This document shows, in pieces, positions 20,225-21,274 of a stretch of DNA of 21,274 nucleotides (positions within the stretch are counted from its first letter, which is position 1; the number at the start of each line of letters is the position of its first letter). Below the pieces are notes generated by a model that did no database searches, was not told the origin of the DNA, and saw only the letters and a list, made by a program, of their open reading frames with translations. Location: NCBI GenBank assembly GCA_046761005.1, contig JBHIFI010000029.1:1-21274 (forward strand), given 5' to 3'. The position numbers and the translations under genes were made by a program. The stretch is from JAGMCJ01 sp046761005. Lineage in GTDB: Archaea; Thermoplasmatota; Thermoplasmata; RBG-16-68-12; JAGMCJ01.

Positions 20225-20665
20225 ATGGCAAGGATCTCAGGCAAGATTACAGAAGGCAAGCCCATCTTCGCATGCTTCTTCGCGTGTCCAGAGAGGATGA
20301 TTAGCGATTTTCTGACTTTCTTGATCGACACGGGTACTGGCACGGCCTTGTTGTCCAAGACAACGGCGGAGAAGATGGGAATCGACATCGCAAACCTGCC
20401 GCGGAGCCGTAAGCGGACAATTTCGGCGGGTGGACGCCCGGAGAGCAGGGTTCTCAAGAGTGTCATCTTCATCCTTAGGACGGACGAAAACACATCGAAG
20501 GAGGTCCTGCTCAGCAACATTCATGCCCACAGGATCATGACCAGGAACAAAAGTGACAGGAACGCTCTTCTGTCGATGCCCAATCTCCTTGGGAGGGACT
20601 TCCTCCAAGAGGGCAACTTCAAGTTCGTCCTAGCTTACGATAGAGGTGAAACGTACCTCGAGTGA
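20225..20665 (+). CDS. Retropepsin-like aspartyl protease
   Basis: A 146-residue protein with FLIDTGTGTALLS at residues 32-44, the D-T-G active-site turn (D35) of the aspartic protease fold, and LLGRDFL at 121-127, the closing hydrophobic-G strand and helix typical of retropepsins. Between them lie RKRTISAGGRPESR and a strand VIFILRTDE, the flap region. One DTG per chain means it must work as a dimer. An excellent ribosome site (GGAGG) precedes the ATG. It is second in a unit with the DUF5678-like gene, so that protein may be its partner or substrate; this is inference. Confidence 0.8.
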   Translation: MARISGKITEGKPIFACFFACPERMISDFLTFLIDTGTGTALLSKTTAEKMGIDIANLPRSRKRTISAGGRPESRVLKSVIFILRTDENTSKEVLLSNIHAHRIMTRNKSDRNALLSMPNLLGRDFLQEGNFKFVLAYDRGETYLE

Positions 20666-20697
20666 CCACCGACATTGGGCAAACCAAAGCGACGGAT

Positions 20698-20838
20698 GGA
20701 CGCCGCGAAAGCTTATAATAGAATTCCTGATATCTGTTGAAAGAGTCAACATAGACGGAAAAATCACATTCTGGCTCTTTGACCGTCGGGGGTCGGCATT
20801 GAACATAGGCGTCTTTATCTGCGGATGTAACGACAGCA
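20698..20838 (+). repeat. Promoter, leader and first codons of hdrA (copied at 2200-2341)
   Basis: The repeat unit starts at GGACGCCGCG, contains the intact TATA element GCTTATAATA, a leader of ~57 nt and the first dozen hdrA codons. The partner copy has lost the TATA. The leader ends in a short GACC/GGTC stem around the G-rich ribosome site. Confidence 0.85.
20711..20720 (+). promoter_or_regulatory. TATA box of hdrA
   Basis: GCTTATAATA predicts a start of transcription near 20742 and so a long leader before the TTG at 20799. Confidence 0.6.
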
Positions 20839-21274
20839 TCTCTTCTAACATCGATATGGAAAGGGTCGCCGAGGAGGCCGGGGTCCTTGAGGACGTTTCT
20901 TTTGTCGACAGTCACGCTCAACTGTGTTCTTTGGCGGGTCAGGGTTCTTTCAAGAATTCTATTAAGGGGAAGAAGCTCGACAGAGCGGTCATTGTGGCTT
21001 GCTCTCCAAAGATGGGTGAGGACAGGTTCCGCCAATGGGCCTCCGAAGCGGGCATGAATCCTTACTGCGTCGAGATAGTCAATGCCCGTGAGCACATTGC
21101 GTGGGTCCATGATGATTTGGAGGGGGCAACGGAGGCAACCATAGCCCTCATGAGGGGAGCAATAGCCAAGGCCCGCCTGATCGAACCGCTTGAACCGCAT
21201 AAGGTGAAAGTCGAGCAGTCCTGCCTCGTCATCGGCGGCGGCGTGGCGGGAATTCAGGCAGCGCTCGATGTCGC
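20799..21274 (+). CDS. hdrA: HdrA, heterodisulfide reductase subunit A-like (partial, runs off the window)
   Basis: The first 158 residues of an FAD iron-sulfur subunit that, in Hdr complexes, receives and bifurcates electrons. The N-terminal domain shows IGVFICGCN (C8, C10), DVSFV, a QLCSLAG block (C43) and VACSPK (C68), then residues for the linker (AIAKARLIEP). The Rossmann FAD motif VIGGGVAGIQAA starts at residue ~144, exactly where the thioredoxin-reductase-like domain of HdrA begins. TTG at 20799 is the only in-frame start between the predicted transcription start and the domain, and it has a G-rich site upstream. The rest of the protein, including the ferredoxin domains, would lie beyond the edge. 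Whether HdrB/HdrC follow cannot be seen. Confidence 0.9.
   Translation, partial: MNIGVFICGCNDSISSNIDMERVAEEAGVLEDVSFVDSHAQLCSLAGQGSFKNSIKGKKLDRAVIVACSPKMGEDRFRQWASEAGMNPYCVEIVNAREHIAWVHDDLEGATEATIALMRGAIAKARLIEPLEPHKVKVEQSCLVIGGGVAGIQAALDV

Noticed and set aside
20619..21200. A 193-residue minus-strand frame opposite hdrA
   Set aside because: It is the antisense of a clear HdrA coding region with intact motifs.
1..21274. tRNA, rRNA, CRISPR arrays and insertion sequences
   Set aside because: No tRNA T-arm consensus with matching stems, no regularly spaced repeats and no transposase-like frame were seen by eye; a covariance search would be needed to exclude small RNAs.

Overview
The window looks like a stretch of archaeal chromosome, most likely a euryarchaeal lineage of the Thermoplasmata type; the class-level call is inference. 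Archaeal signs are TATA boxes of the form CTTTATAAT or CTTATAATA placed 24-31 nt before many starts, several apparently leaderless genes beside others with GGAGG or GGTGAT ribosome sites, and the gene families present: HdrA, aldehyde ferredoxin oxidoreductase, a DoxX-like protein, a Pyrococcus-type six-cysteine ferredoxin, a stand-alone LigD phosphoesterase, and an Lrp regulator. No rRNA, tRNA, CRISPR array or transposase was found.

Layout. 1-2420: a truncated hdrA head running into the tail of an lrp gene, then a ferredoxin, a DoxX-like membrane protein, a small membrane protein, and a second relic that copies the promoter and leader of hdrA. 2420-3970: an MscS channel with an extracytoplasmic domain. 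4128-11058: a sugar and trehalose block on the minus strand (galT, a stand-alone trehalose-phosphate synthase, an aldehyde ferredoxin oxidoreductase with its four-cluster ferredoxin, and otsB), facing a PfkB-type sugar kinase. 11059-11940: gene-poor DNA with palindromes and another hdrA relic. 11941-12662: an intact Lrp regulator and a 41-residue zinc ribbon. 12957-15729: a fused OtsA-OtsB and a GRAM/PH-like protein. 15919-19401: two related ATP-cone proteins, Hsp20, a double PRC-barrel protein, a small helical protein and a LigD-type 3'-phosphoesterase. 19455-20665: a second mini zinc ribbon, then a DUF5678-like plus retropepsin-like pair. 20799-end: the start of an apparently intact hdrA.

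How they fit. The window encodes two trehalose routes: separate OtsA plus OtsB, and a fused enzyme. GalT and the kinase could supply activated sugar, and the tungsten/molybdenum aldehyde oxidoreductase between them suggests sugar-aldehyde oxidation linked to ferredoxin. MscS, trehalose, Hsp20 and PRC-barrel genes give the region an osmotic and general-stress flavour.

The most unusual structure is the scatter of hdrA heads. One seemingly live copy sits at the right edge, three broken pieces lie at about 0.1, 2.2 and 11.8 kb, and two of these end against the tail of an lrp gene. The second is the pair of ATP-cone proteins, each with a C-terminal segment that looks like a small beta-barrel.
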